64,000 nucleotides of DNA from Desulfotomaculum sp. (GCA_016841675.1 JAENYQ010000001.1:100291-164290); one strand, 5' to 3'; positions 24,316 through 32,319 are shown, counted from the stretch's first letter. A program made the numbers and translations. The notes: a model not told the origin generated them from the letters alone.

Positions 24316-24711
24316 GTGTGGTTGGGGGTGGTTATTACGAGCGAAGTAAAATGGACTGAACCGGGGAAGGGTTATGATCCAACCGTTAAATTGACACTAA
24401 AATGTATCAGCTTAAACAGTAGGGCCTGCGAGCTAGTCAACTATAAATGCGTTGACGTAGGAGTAAATTCCGATGGTTCAATAATTATTAAAGATGGTAA
24501 CAGTTACCTAGTTGGCAAGTATAAAAGAAAATCGGGTAATTTTAGGGGTAGGATTGGAGCCATCGGCATGGTAAAACAATTGCTTAGTAGTGGGGCGCAA
24601 CTGGGATCCTATAAGTTGGTTTACAATAAAAAGTCAAAGTGGTGGGAATGTTTTTTGTACGAATCCAGGTCCGGCCGTAAACCAAAAGAGATGGTAAATG
24701 CGAAAATATAA
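24316..24711 (+). CDS. protein of unknown function, about 131 aa
   Basis: The frame opens at GTG 24316, but GTG 24328 with GGGGGTG upstream is also plausible. The product is beta-rich and basic toward the end (YKRKSGNFRGRIG). It has no cysteine motif and no membrane segment. The function is not recognised. Confidence 0.5.
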   Translation: MWLGVVITSEVKWTEPGKGYDPTVKLTLKCISLNSRACELVNYKCVDVGVNSDGSIIIKDGNSYLVGKYKRKSGNFRGRIGAIGMVKQLLSSGAQLGSYKLVYNKKSKWWECFLYESRSGRKPKEMVNAKI

Positions 24712-24787
24712 AACGGATTAATCATGCCTGTCTCTGTGGGCCTAACCATGTGGAAATATCTTAAAAGGAGGCGCTTAATTTACGATA

Positions 24788-24991
24788 ATGCGGGATCAGA
24801 TACCAGAAATACCAACAGAGCAACCATCCACACCAAAACAGGAACGCACCTGCGAAACATGTGGCCATTGCTTGGAAAGTAAGCCATGCTGTTCCCTTTG
24901 GGGCGGGTTTGCCCATATCTGCACTGAGGATCAGTTGAATAAAGGCAAGTATAAATTTGCCTACCATGTTAAACAGAAGGATGGTGGTTAA
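24788..24991 (+). CDS. small Cys-rich protein, 67 aa
   Basis: ATG follows AAAAGGAGGCGC at a rather long distance (about 15 bp). The product contains CETCGHCLESKPCCS and a later C, enough for one zinc site. The N-terminus is Pro/Glu-rich. It ends 2 bases before the sliding clamp gene. Confidence 0.55.
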   Translation: MRDQIPEIPTEQPSTPKQERTCETCGHCLESKPCCSLWGGFAHICTEDQLNKGKYKFAYHVKQKDGG

Positions 24992-24993
24992 TA

Positions 24994-26145
24994 ATGTCGC
25001 AAAAAATGTCACACACCTTCACTATACCCACCCCGGAAGTGTTTTTTGGGCCACTTAAAAAGGTAATGGCAGTGGTCAATAAAAGCAATCCCATGGAGAT
25101 TTTAAAGGGTGTCCTGGTGGAGATTAGACCAGATGGGTGCATACTTACCGGGACCGATTTGGAGCAAACGGTGCAGGTAAGGGTGGATGAAATACGGAGT
25201 GCCGGTGCTGGTGCCGGCACTGGGGATGGGGATGGGTTTGCCTTCGTCATTTTCCCCCGGACTATAGACATGATTCACCGCCTGCCCGATATGCCCATAA
25301 AATTTGAGTTTGACCCCGGGGAGAATGTGCTATGGATACGCTACGGTTTTTCTGAGCAAAAACACGGCACATTGCCGGCGGCAAATTACCCCAGGGAGCA
25401 GGAAATTGTGGGACCGTCATTCTCGGTGGTTGGGGTGGATTGGAAGCGGGTGGCGTTTGCGGTGGACCCGAAGGAAGTAAAACTAATATTTGCTGGCTTA
25501 TACCTTGACATAATTAAACGCCGAATCGTGGCCACAGATAACCGCAGATTTGTGTATATGGATATCGAGAATGAGTTTCCGGAATTAGAAAAAATATCGT
25601 TTCCAGGGGTACTGTTACCTGTTAAGACTGTTAACTTTTTAAGTAGTCATCTAACAGGCGGGACAATGACCATTAATCACAATGGCAACAAAATTAAGGT
25701 ACAAACAGATGACGCAACATTATATTCCAGACTTATCGTTGCCCAGTTTCCGCCCTATGAAGATTTATTCATCAACCAATTTGGTGGGACCAATGCTACC
25801 ACCACGGTAGAGATCGAAGTGGAAGGATTAAAGGATGCTGTAGAACGGGCTGGGTTCATGGTTAAAGATACGACGTGGTTAGAATTCTATTTTTGTGCTA
25901 ACAGCGACACGGTGGAGATTGTTGGGCAGGGGATTGAAGGAAATGTTCGGGAAGTGGTTGGTTGCGTGGCAAAAGGGAATGATTTGAGGATTAAATTTAA
26001 TTGGCGATTCATGTTGGAAGGTTTGAAACACTCCGAAGCAGATAAAGTGAAGTTTGGATTTCACGGAGACAAGTCTCCTTCGGTGCTCCGGGGGGTGGAC
26101 GACCATAAATGGACCTGTATTCTGGTTCCGGTTATAGGGGTTTAG
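24994..26145 (+). CDS. dnaN: DNA polymerase III sliding clamp (beta subunit)
   Basis: The 383 residues cover the three clamp domains. The first has FFGPLKKVMAVVNK and LKGVLVEIRPDGCILTGTDLE, the DnaN domain 1 signature. The middle has WKRVAFAV...GLYLDI...ATDNRRFVYM, the standard domain 2 pattern. The C-terminus is slightly atypical, ending LVPVIGV instead of the common MPMR(L). The ring tethers a polymerase to DNA. No phage DNA polymerase gene lies in this window, so it may recruit the host polymerase or one encoded outside. Confidence 0.85.
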   Translation: MSQKMSHTFTIPTPEVFFGPLKKVMAVVNKSNPMEILKGVLVEIRPDGCILTGTDLEQTVQVRVDEIRSAGAGAGTGDGDGFAFVIFPRTIDMIHRLPDMPIKFEFDPGENVLWIRYGFSEQKHGTLPAANYPREQEIVGPSFSVVGVDWKRVAFAVDPKEVKLIFAGLYLDIIKRRIVATDNRRFVYMDIENEFPELEKISFPGVLLPVKTVNFLSSHLTGGTMTINHNGNKIKVQTDDATLYSRLIVAQFPPYEDLFINQFGGTNATTTVEIEVEGLKDAVERAGFMVKDTTWLEFYFCANSDTVEIVGQGIEGNVREVVGCVAKGNDLRIKFNWRFMLEGLKHSEADKVKFGFHGDKSPSVLRGVDDHKWTCILVPVIGV

Positions 26146-26214
26146 AAATAAGGGCGTGAAAGACTAGTTGGTAAAATTTTACTTAGGGAGGGAAGGAACG
26201 GGGTGACCTAAAAA

Positions 26215-26514
26215 GTGACGGTCAAATTTGTTAACGTCGTAGTAGGGGCGAGCGACCACGCCTGGGACCGGTGGCGACAACTCTGTATGGTCGGCAACTG
26301 CGAATATATCACGGCAAAATGTTTGTTTGATGCACTGAAGCGGGGGACAAGACCGGATAAGGATGGAGCTGTGCATGTGTATGTAGGGAATGAAGTTTAT
26401 GCGGTGGTGATGCCGGAGTTGGTGGGCGGGTGGAGTATTGTAACGTTTTATATACCGGGGGTGCGATTGGGGGAGTATGGGGGCAAGGAAGTAATATCAA
26501 GGGGGACTAATTAA
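26215..26514 (+). CDS. small protein of unknown function, 99 aa
   Basis: GTG start after AACGGGGTGACC. The product reads VKFVNVVVGASDHAWDRW and later AVHVYVGNEVYAVVMPELV. It is a compact mixed fold with a conserved-looking SDHAWDRW motif, seen in small phage proteins of unknown role. Its TAA is one base before the next TTG. Confidence 0.6.
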   Translation: MTVKFVNVVVGASDHAWDRWRQLCMVGNCEYITAKCLFDALKRGTRPDKDGAVHVYVGNEVYAVVMPELVGGWSIVTFYIPGVRLGEYGGKEVISRGTN

Positions 26515-26515
26515 T

Positions 26516-26737
26516 TTGGCAGGTAATTTTGATGTAATGAAGTGTATGGGCGAAAGAAACATGAATATCAAGGCATTTCCACTTTCCAATCTTAAAAGCG
26601 CCCGGTCAGGGAAAGACGGGCTCGGGGTTGTGGAAATAGTTGTTGATCAGGCGACAGTGCTGGGTTTGCTGAACGGTAAAAAGTTGATTGAGAAGGAGTT
26701 GGACGATGCGAGTCAGACCAAAGAGAATGGGGATTAG
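26516..26737 (+). CDS. small protein of unknown function, 73 aa
   Basis: TTG start with AAGGGGG 6 bases upstream. There is a mixed strand-helix pattern (GLGVVEIVVDQATVLGLLN) and a helical charged end. No family was recognised. Confidence 0.5.
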   Translation: MAGNFDVMKCMGERNMNIKAFPLSNLKSARSGKDGLGVVEIVVDQATVLGLLNGKKLIEKELDDASQTKENGD

Positions 26738-26792
26738 TCTGCCCTGACGTGTGGAAATATCGAAAATTTAAACCTAAAGGAGTGGTTTTATC

Positions 26793-27002
26793 GTGATAAA
26801 CATGCTCAGAAACCTTGCGGTAGCGCCGTTTAACCTTATGGCAGCTATGGCCAATGCCAGACCGAGTAAACATGTTAAAGGGTGGCACAAACCGAAACAG
26901 CGGAAGCATTACTTAGATAAAAGCCGGGCTCGGTATGTGGCCAGAATGGCGGAAAGGGCGGAAGTAGCGGTGAGGGGGAAAAGAAAGGCGGCGGTGCGGT
27001 AA
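26793..27002 (+). CDS. small basic protein, 69 aa
   Basis: GTG start after AAAGGAGTGG. It is very basic (many Lys/Arg/His; KGWHKPKQRKHYLDKSRARY), so it may bind nucleic acid. It has a short hydrophobic N-terminus (APFNLMAAMANA). Its stop overlaps the start of the RuvC-like gene (TAATG), so the pair is probably translationally coupled. Confidence 0.5.
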   Translation: MINMLRNLAVAPFNLMAAMANARPSKHVKGWHKPKQRKHYLDKSRARYVARMAERAEVAVRGKRKAAVR

Positions 27003-27577
27003 TGAGTAAAAAAATCGTTGGCATTGATGCCAGTTTAACCGGGACCGGGATTTGTACTATGTGTGTTGGTGAAGAGTTGCTTTTTGTTAATGATGATAAA
27101 TGTCACACTTCCATAATTAAACCATTTATTAAATCCGGCCCGGAGCGTCTAATTGAAATCCGGGACCGAGTGTTTAATTTTATCGTGGATGCTGACTTCG
27201 TTATCCTAGAAGGTTACTCATTTGGCAGTAAGGGCGCCGGAGTATTCCAGACGGCGGAGCTTGGCGGCGTCCTGCGAGTGCTGATACATGAGCAGGGTAA
27301 ATGGTTGGTTGTGGTTGCGCCTACCCAATTAAAAAAATTCGCTACTGGTAAGGGCAACAGCAAGAAGGAAGAAGTAAAACTGGGCGTCTTTAAGCGCTGG
27401 GGCGTCGAATTTAAGACGAATGACGAAACTGATGCTTTCGTACTGGCAAAAATTGGGGAAGCACTCTTTGACGAGGTGGTCCGGGACAGACTTACCAAAC
27501 CGCAGCGGGAAATAATTGACCAGTTGATGGGCGAAGGTGCAAAAGTTGTCAAGGGTAAGAAGAAAGGGGCTAAGTGA
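27002..27577 (+). CDS. ruvC: RuvC-like Holliday junction resolvase
   Basis: RNase H-fold active-site residues are visible: Asp9 in IVGIDASLTGTG, Glu70 in VILEGYSFG, and Asp141/Asp144 in NDETDAFVL. A basic GKGNSKKEEVK lies between, as in RuvC. The length of 191 aa is close to RuvC (about 170). It would cut four-way DNA junctions made during recombination before packaging. The symbol is given by family; a phage-specific subgroup is likely. Confidence 0.82.
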   Translation: MSKKIVGIDASLTGTGICTMCVGEELLFVNDDKCHTSIIKPFIKSGPERLIEIRDRVFNFIVDADFVILEGYSFGSKGAGVFQTAELGGVLRVLIHEQGKWLVVVAPTQLKKFATGKGNSKKEEVKLGVFKRWGVEFKTNDETDAFVLAKIGEALFDEVVRDRLTKPQREIIDQLMGEGAKVVKGKKKGAK

Positions 27578-28098
27578 TGGCGGCGGCGTCTACCAAAAAA
27601 AAATCACCGCCCCGGGCCGACACCCGATGGTTTCGCATTACTGAAAAAATACTCTACACATATCCTACCCTGGATGCGGCCATCCAGGCCCAAAAAACAC
27701 TAAGCATAAGCATGGACCAGAACCAACTTCCATCATGCACGGCAAAATACGGGGATCTTAGCGGATCCCCGTCTACTGGGGAGAAGTTGACGGAACCAGA
27801 GTCCTGGGCTGATAAAAGACTTAAAAATTCAAGCAGAATTGATGCCAGGATTAAAATACTTCAGGCTCGGAAAGATGCGGTTGACGGGGCATTAGCTAGG
27901 CTTGACGAAGATAGCCGGCAACTGGTGGAATTGTGGTATTTTGCAGACTGGGCCAGGCAAAAAAAGCCGGGGAACCGGGCGGTCTGGAAGGAGCTCGGGA
28001 TAAGCCGGAATACTTTTGGCCGGCGCAGGGCGGTGGTAGTGGAAGAAGTGGCGCGGTGGTTGGGGGAATTGGTGACGGTGGATATGGTAGGGGAGTAA
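27577..28098 (+). CDS. ArpU/RinA-type phage transcriptional regulator
   Basis: ATG at 27577 overlaps the RuvC-like stop. The N-terminus has a helix and a Pro-rich linker. The C-terminal third reads RLDEDSRQLVELWYF, then NRAVWKELGISRNTFGRRR, a sigma-region-4-like helix-turn-helix as in ArpU-family late regulators of Gram-positive phages. Position at the end of the early block and before the terminator fits control of late genes. Confidence 0.65.
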   Translation: MAAASTKKKSPPRADTRWFRITEKILYTYPTLDAAIQAQKTLSISMDQNQLPSCTAKYGDLSGSPSTGEKLTEPESWADKRLKNSSRIDARIKILQARKDAVDGALARLDEDSRQLVELWYFADWARQKKPGNRAVWKELGISRNTFGRRRAVVVEEVARWLGELVTVDMVGE

Positions 28099-28120
28099 GT
28101 AAAAACAGGAGGTATGTGTA

Positions 28121-28264
28121 ATGGAACCAGTGGAAATGTTTAAAAAACTAAGAGATACTTGTGATGATGTTGTTAAGGCGATGGAATCTAATAACGAAAA
28201 AGAAATTGAAAATGCCCTTGGCAGGTTTATGGTGTTAATGATTCAGCTTGATGCCCTGAAATAA
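28121..28264 (+). CDS. small helical protein, 47 aa
   Basis: An excellent ribosome binding site (CAGGAGGT) lies 8 bases before the ATG. The 47-residue product (MEPVEMFKKLRDTCDDVVK...) is acidic and wholly helical. It is the last gene before the terminator. The function is unknown. Confidence 0.6.
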   Translation: MEPVEMFKKLRDTCDDVVKAMESNNEKEIENALGRFMVLMIQLDALK

Positions 28265-28323
28265 CAAATAATATTACATGCTGCGTGATGCTAACGAGAT
28301 AATAAAGGAAGGCAAAATAAAAA

Positions 28324-28366
28324 TAACCCCCGGGCCTCAATTTAGAGGTTGCCGGGGGTTTATTTT
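28324..28366. terminator. bidirectional terminator between convergent operons
   Basis: AACCCCCGG and CCGGGGGTT form a GC-rich stem with an inner CCTC/GAGG helix. A/T tracts lie on both sides (AAAATAACCC and GGTTTATTTT). It separates the rightward early block from the leftward recombinase. Confidence 0.85.
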
Positions 28367-28380
28367 CGTTATGCTTCTCG

Positions 28381-28992
28381 CTACGCATCCGCCCCTGCCC
28401 GGTTCCGCATCTTATTGGCCAACACTTCGGGGCGTACAGCTAAATATATCATAGTGGTGTTTAGGGATGCATGACCGGCGAGTTCTTGAACCTCACGCAC
28501 GGTCAGGCCATCCTCTAGGCACTCGGTAAAGCAGGTGTGTCTGAAAATGTGTGGGTGGATTTCTTTTTTATCCTTGCCATCCCGGATATAAACACCGGTT
28601 TTTTTACTTAAATCTGCGAAAAAGAATCTAAGCCAGCGTTGATTTAATGGCGTGCCTTTTAATGTGGGGAAAAAATAATCAGACTTGATGCCCTTTTTAG
28701 TAAACCATTCAGCCCGGACCAGTGCCCATTTTTTACACCATTCTAAAGTATCCCAGTCCATGGGAGCATACCTGTCTTTATCGCCTTTGCCAGCCTGGAT
28801 ATAGATAAAACCTTTTTCCAAGTCCATGTCCTCGGTGGTCAGATTACAAACTTCCTGAACGCGCAGTCCAGCCCGGTACATTACCTGCAGGATGGCGCGG
28901 TTTCTTAGGCCGATGGTGGTGCGGATGTTGGGCACGGCCAGGATTTTGGCGGCATCCTCCCGGGAAATGATTTTGGGTAGGTGTTTAGACAA
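28381..28992 (-). CDS. tyrosine recombinase / integrase, catalytic-domain form, 203 aa
   Basis: TTG start with AAGGAG upstream. Catalytic residues are all visible: Arg44 (GLRVQE), Lys69 (AGKGDKD), His148 and Arg151 (HPHIFRH), His174 (LAGHASLNTT) and Tyr183 (MIYLAV). The protein lacks the usual N-terminal core-binding domain and is only 203 aa, so it resembles short XerC/FimB-type enzymes. It could be the phage integrase or resolve genome multimers. It is the last gene of the leftward block. Confidence 0.85.
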   Translation of the reverse strand: MSKHLPKIISREDAAKILAVPNIRTTIGLRNRAILQVMYRAGLRVQEVCNLTTEDMDLEKGFIYIQAGKGDKDRYAPMDWDTLEWCKKWALVRAEWFTKKGIKSDYFFPTLKGTPLNQRWLRFFFADLSKKTGVYIRDGKDKKEIHPHIFRHTCFTECLEDGLTVREVQELAGHASLNTTMIYLAVRPEVLANKMRNRAGADA

Positions 28993-29064
28993 TGGGGATC
29001 AACTCCTTTTTGGGTTAAGGTTCTCCGCAATTTGCGGATAAGCTTATTTATTTTATAAAAGATT

Positions 29065-29169
29065 CTACATCCACCATTTAACAAAACCGTTCACCTTCTG
29101 GCTCATCAATTCCGGGGTGGCAAACACAGCGGAAGTAAACAAGATGGCGGCAAAGATGCATAAAAACAT
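29065..29169 (-). CDS. small membrane peptide, 34 aa
   Basis: The frame reads MFLCIFAAILFTSAVFATPELM... and ends at TAG 29067-29065. An in-frame TTG six bases upstream (29175) is closer to the AAAGGAG site. The first 17 residues are a hydrophobic segment ending SAVFAT, like a signal peptide or a membrane anchor. The 29000-29190 interval holds nothing else. Confidence 0.4.
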   Translation of the reverse strand: MFLCIFAAILFTSAVFATPELMSQKVNGFVKWWM

Positions 29170-29193
29170 TAGCAACGGGCGGGGTCAGCTCCT

Positions 29194-29619
29194 TTAAACC
29201 TTTTTACCTAAAGCGCACCTAATAATATACTCATTAACGGTGTACTTAGTTAAGGCAACCTTTTCAATAATCTTTTCCCATTCTTTGTCGGTGGCACTAA
29301 ATGGCCGCTTTTTTCGCCGTGCCGCCGCAACTATTTCTATATTCTCCCCAGTAAATTCAGGCCCGGGGACATACCAGCGGCCAGACCGTGGATCCTGGAA
29401 AGCATCAAGAAATTTACCGGCACGGCAGTTTTTTGTGACCGCCTGAATAGATATTCCTTTCTTTTTAGCGTACTCAGCGGCGGTCAGATAGCCATCTGGG
29501 ATGGTTATATTGCCTTCATACCAGGTTTTTTGCATTTCTTTTCTACATGAAATAGAATCACAAATTCGGTTTCGACCGGAAACAGGGTTGGTTTTGCAGA
29601 TGGGGCAAATCTTAGGCAA
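29194..29619 (-). CDS. zinc-finger and DNA-binding protein with RHH-like C-terminus, 141 aa
   Basis: TTG start after CAGGAGGT. The N-terminus has CPICKTNPVSGRNRICD...CRKE, one zinc site. The middle (LTAAEYAKKKGISIQAVTKN) is a helix-turn-helix of the excisionase type. The C-terminus (PFSATDKEWEKIIEKVALTK) resembles the end of the protein at 34803-35126 (FKATDREWETIQQNAAKHN), suggesting a shared ribbon-helix-helix-like module. It is likely a regulator acting at the divergent promoter region beside it. Confidence 0.65.
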   Translation of the reverse strand: MPKICPICKTNPVSGRNRICDSISCRKEMQKTWYEGNITIPDGYLTAAEYAKKKGISIQAVTKNCRAGKFLDAFQDPRSGRWYVPGPEFTGENIEIVAAARRKKRPFSATDKEWEKIIEKVALTKYTVNEYIIRCALGKKV

Positions 29620-29640
29620 AATGAAATTAATACCTCCTGT

Positions 29641-29669
29641 TTGACAAAAGTATATAGTAGTATTATACT
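29641..29669 (+). promoter_or_regulatory. consensus sigma-A promoter, rightward
   Basis: A perfect TTGACA (29641-29646) and TATACT (29664-29669) are 17 bases apart. Just downstream GTTTCA/TGAAAC (29671-29688) forms a 6-bp palindrome that may be an operator. On the other strand a TATAAT (29667-29662) suggests an overlapping leftward promoter for the gene at 29194-29619. Confidence 0.75.
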
Positions 29670-29675
29670 AGTTTC

Positions 29676-29797
29676 AAGGAATTGAAACTATAGCATACCT
29701 AAAAGGAATTGGAATATTTGCTTTTGGTGATTTTAATAGCCTACCCAAAAGGGGAGAGATGGCTCGGTATAAATAACCGGGCCATCTAATATTTTTA
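29676..29797 (+). ncRNA. candidate small RNA between promoter and terminator (about 120 nt)
   Basis: Transcription from 29641-29669 would start near 29676 and meet a terminator at 29758-29797. No open frame with a ribosome binding site fits in between, apart from a tiny AAAAGGGGAGAG segment without a useful start. The transcript would run opposite to the flanking genes. It could act as an antisense or regulatory RNA; its target is unknown. Confidence 0.5.
29758..29797 (+). terminator. rho-independent terminator on the + strand
   Basis: AGATGGCTCGGT pairs with ACCGGGCCATCT over 12 positions, including one T-G wobble that is a C/A mismatch on the opposite strand. AATATTTTT follows. Both facts favour the + strand as the working direction, although it also lies at the end of the leftward gene 29795-30295. 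Confidence 0.65.
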
Positions 29798-30295
29798 CTG
29801 CGAATACAACTCCTTCAATTGTTCCTGAATTTTTTCTCCGTCCATTTCCCATTCCATTGCTTCCCAGTCAATGGCATTTTCCATGCGCTTTTCATACTCC
29901 TCAGTGCCATGCTTTTCGTCCAAATAATCCCTAATGCTACCACTGTAATCTCTAAGCTCGTGCTGTTCCTCATCATCCAATAGGTCATCCGGGGTATCCA
30001 AATCAATAGCGCTAGCGCCAGTAGTGAGACTACACAGCCAGATTTCATAAAAACTGTCAAACGGATGGTTAAATGTATTACTACCAAGCCATGATGTTTT
30101 TATGCTACCATCCCGGGCGTCTAGGTAGGTATAGGCGGTGCCGCCGTGGGTATAACCATATGCTTTTTCGAATGTTTGTCGATATATTTGGGACGGGCTA
30201 GAGTTGTCAATTATTTTTTCCAGTGCTTCACGGTCAAGAATTTCAAACTCCTGCGCCGGTTCTTGCGAACCGTAACCATTTACCATTATTTTCAT
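29795..30295 (-). CDS. acidic phage accessory protein, 166 aa
   Basis: ATG with AAGGGGGA upstream. The product is strongly acidic, with a C-terminal helical half (EEYEKRMENAIDWEAMEWEM) and an N-terminal half containing YGYTHGGTAYTYLDARDGS. It has no cysteine motif or membrane segment. High acidity and position in an accessory operon would fit a DNA-mimic or anti-defence protein, but this is only inference. Confidence 0.6.
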   Translation of the reverse strand: MKIMVNGYGSQEPAQEFEILDREALEKIIDNSSPSQIYRQTFEKAYGYTHGGTAYTYLDARDGSIKTSWLGSNTFNHPFDSFYEIWLCSLTTGASAIDLDTPDDLLDDEEQHELRDYSGSIRDYLDEKHGTEEYEKRMENAIDWEAMEWEMDGEKIQEQLKELYSQ

Positions 30296-30303
30296 TTTTA
30301 TAT

Positions 30304-30369
30304 CCCCCTTAAATTTGGTTTTAAATTTGAAATTTTAAGGGGGCTCCGATATACTTAATTTGGAGCCCC
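30304..30369 (-). promoter_or_regulatory. two mutually exclusive hairpins in the leader of the 166-aa gene
   Basis: Reading leftward, GGGGCTCC (30369-30362) can pair with GGAGCCCC (30347-30340). CCCCCTTAAA (30343-30334) can instead pair with TTTAAGGGGG (30313-30304), which contains the ribosome binding site of the gene starting at 30295. The C tract at 30343-30340 is needed by both stems, so only one can form at a time. The second stem would hide the ribosome binding site. Confidence 0.45.
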
Positions 30370-30380
30370 TGCGGTTCCGG

Positions 30381-30428
30381 GCCAGTTGTCTGATCTTGGT
30401 CTGTGGCAGGACATATCGGGCAACTGGC
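30381..30428 (-). other. 8-bp inverted repeat after the LPD29 gene
   Basis: GCCAGTTG (30381-30388) and CAACTGGC (30421-30428) are perfect inverted copies starting 2 bases past the stop codon of the leftward gene 30431-31486. There is no clear T tract on the - strand; on the + strand CTTTTATTT follows. It may be an mRNA 3' stabilising stem or processing site. Confidence 0.4.
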
Positions 30429-30430
30429 TT

Positions 30431-31486
30431 TTATTTCAGACTCTTTTCTAAATCTATCCTAAGACATATTTTTGCAATGGTGTTACCCAACTCCGCCTTG
30501 GGACTATTTATTAAAAGGTCCACGTCTGATTTTTTAATATGGGGCAGGTAATCCCTTTTAAATATTTCTACGGCCTGGCTTGCTTCCTGATGTTCCCGCT
30601 TCGCCTTTAACCTGGCGGTGATGTCGATCACGTTGGAGCGCTTTGATTCTTCCTGGACTACTTCCTGGACTCCTTCCTGGGTTGCTTCCTGGGTTACGGT
30701 TGCCGACGCTGTTTCGGTGACTTCTTCCGGTAGTTCCTCTGTGCGCTGGTTTCTTTCGTATTGGTACGGCATCAACTCCGGGTGCTGGCGCTCGATGTCG
30801 TTAACCATGCGCCAGGTATTTCTTTCCCATTCTCGGGGCCTGTAATTGTCGGCGTCGTGGAGTGCGTCCCAAGCACTGAGCATGAGCGTTTTATATTCGT
30901 CCGTCAGGGTGCGGTGAGAATGCACATATTTAGCGCCGGGGCAACCCAGGTCCTTGGCAATGTCCCTGTATTCGTAGCAGTCGGTCATCCCGTCAAAATA
31001 TCCATACTGATATTGCCGGCAAACAGCGTCAACGTCAGATGTGCGCGGGCCATCGGTCCAGTCAATGTCTACACTGTTACCGCCTGAAAAGTTTTCGGAA
31101 CGGACGGAAAATTTAATGCCAGGAAACTCATTTTTAAGCCTTGCCCGGATTACTGCCGCGGTGACTGCCGCGCCGGATTGGTGGCCTTTGTTTTCCGCCT
31201 TATATTGTGCTTTATAATCTAGGCGGCTTTTTTGGTCTGCTATGGCCTTTTGTAAGGCGGCGTCCCTGGCTTCGCGGGTACGGTAGTAATAGTTTATGGA
31301 CGGCTTGCCGGCGGTACCGGTGAAAACCGTCAAGGTGAAATGGTTTTGACGGCCTTTGGGGTCGCCTTCGGGGTCGCTGGTGAATGCCTGCAATTGTATT
31401 TCGGGCATGTCGATAGTTTGAGCGCCTTCCTGGGCGTAGAATCTACGGGCCTCAAGGCGCTTTTGTTTGGTGTCTAGTCTTGGCAT
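30431..31486 (-). CDS. LPD29-domain protein, 351 aa
   Basis: ATG with TAAAGGGAGG upstream. Residues about 105-175 (IRARLKNEFPGIKFSVRS... GGNSVDIDWTDGP... YQYGYFDGMTDCYEY) match the large polyvalent protein-associated domain 29, a module of proteins that mobile elements carry, often with anti-restriction functions. The N-terminus starts MPRLDTKQKRLEARRF. A Thr/Glu/Gln-rich linker of imperfect repeats (ATQEGVQEVVQEE, from a repeated CTTCCTGG(A/G) DNA pattern at 30651-30692) joins a C-terminal helical domain. An accessory or anti-defence role is inference. Confidence 0.7.
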   Translation of the reverse strand: MPRLDTKQKRLEARRFYAQEGAQTIDMPEIQLQAFTSDPEGDPKGRQNHFTLTVFTGTAGKPSINYYYRTREARDAALQKAIADQKSRLDYKAQYKAENKGHQSGAAVTAAVIRARLKNEFPGIKFSVRSENFSGGNSVDIDWTDGPRTSDVDAVCRQYQYGYFDGMTDCYEYRDIAKDLGCPGAKYVHSHRTLTDEYKTLMLSAWDALHDADNYRPREWERNTWRMVNDIERQHPELMPYQYERNQRTEELPEEVTETASATVTQEATQEGVQEVVQEESKRSNVIDITARLKAKREHQEASQAVEIFKRDYLPHIKKSDVDLLINSPKAELGNTIAKICLRIDLEKSLK

Positions 31487-31502
31487 GGGTGAAAACCTCC
31501 CT

Positions 31503-31754
31503 TTAGAATTTTTGCTTGGTTACTACTACCAGGCGGGTGGTTTTAAACTTGCGGACATGCGGTTTTATCGTTCCGTCATAATCCCGGTATTCTGTTTCAA
31601 CCGTGAGCGTTTTTCCGGTTTTGGAAAGTTGGATTTCGCCGGTGGTTCTTTCTAGTCCGCCGTAATTCCACACCATCACCATGCCGGGCTTTAATTCGCC
31701 GGCAGGAATTCCGGGATAATCGCCCATACCTTGTAGGTGAACCAATTTTGACAC
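31503..31754 (-). CDS. small beta-rich protein, 83 aa
   Basis: The GTG at 31754 is chosen because TAAAGGGAGG lies 9 bases upstream; the longer open frame has no start signal. The product has GELKPGMVMVWNYGGL and repeated Thr-rich strands (KTGKTLTVETEYRDYDG), suggesting a small beta barrel. It is found next to LPD29 genes in mobile elements; no function is assigned. Confidence 0.65.
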   Translation of the reverse strand: MSKLVHLQGMGDYPGIPAGELKPGMVMVWNYGGLERTTGEIQLSKTGKTLTVETEYRDYDGTIKPHVRKFKTTRLVVVTKQKF

Positions 31755-31809
31755 TGGTAAAAAACCTCCCTTTAAAATAGTGACACCCCGGAGTGTGATA
31801 ACCCCGGGG

Positions 31810-31995
31810 CTAATAGTTAATTTTTTCTTTGCAATAATTTGGCAGACCGGAAGCGTAGTGTAATAAATAGTCTTTGCCTTTCTCAAAATGTTTTTGCCAT
31901 TTGAGATTGGCGCATTTTGTATAAGGCATTGGTGCGCCTTTGTCCTCCATACCGCGGTAGTGTGGACAATATTTGCAGTGCCCATTTTCATACAC
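31810..31995 (-). CDS. small Cys-rich protein, 61 aa
   Basis: GTG at 31995 has TAAGGGAGG 10 bases upstream. The product contains HCKYCPHYRGM, CANLKW and a final CKEK, a possible single zinc site. The 130 bases before it (31996-32124) contain only a short hairpin GGCCGAGAATGCCGGCC and no gene. Confidence 0.6.
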   Translation of the reverse strand: MYENGHCKYCPHYRGMEDKGAPMPYTKCANLKWQKHFEKGKDYLLHYASGLPNYCKEKINY

Positions 31996-32124
31996 GGGGT
32001 TATTGCCTCCCTTAAAATTAAAATATGTACCCTTAAGCGTAGGCGTCCCGGGTGCCGGTGTTGCGTGGCATCCTGGGGCGCTGGCCGGCATTCTCGGCCT
32101 TGTACCTGGCGGGTTTTGGTGGCA

Positions 32125-32304
32125 CTAACCATTAATAAACGCGTCTAATACATCATTTACATAAGCTATGCCCTGAGTAAAGGCAAGTTTTTGTTCAGGG
32201 GTTTTGAAAATTTCGTCCCATATTTCGCCAGATTCCACTTGCTTAATGATTTCTTTATTATGGGTTACCTGTTGCTGAAGATATTTTTTTTCGTTTTTGG
32301 TCAT
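32125..32304 (-). CDS. small helical protein, 59 aa
   Basis: ATG at 32304 with a perfect AAGGAGG 8 bases upstream. The product is charged and helical (MTKNEKKYLQQQVTHNKEII...). It ends TAG at 32127-32125. The function is unknown. Confidence 0.65.
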   Translation of the reverse strand: MTKNEKKYLQQQVTHNKEIIKQVESGEIWDEIFKTPEQKLAFTQGIAYVNDVLDAFING

Positions 32305-32319
32305 ATGGTTAAAACCTCC

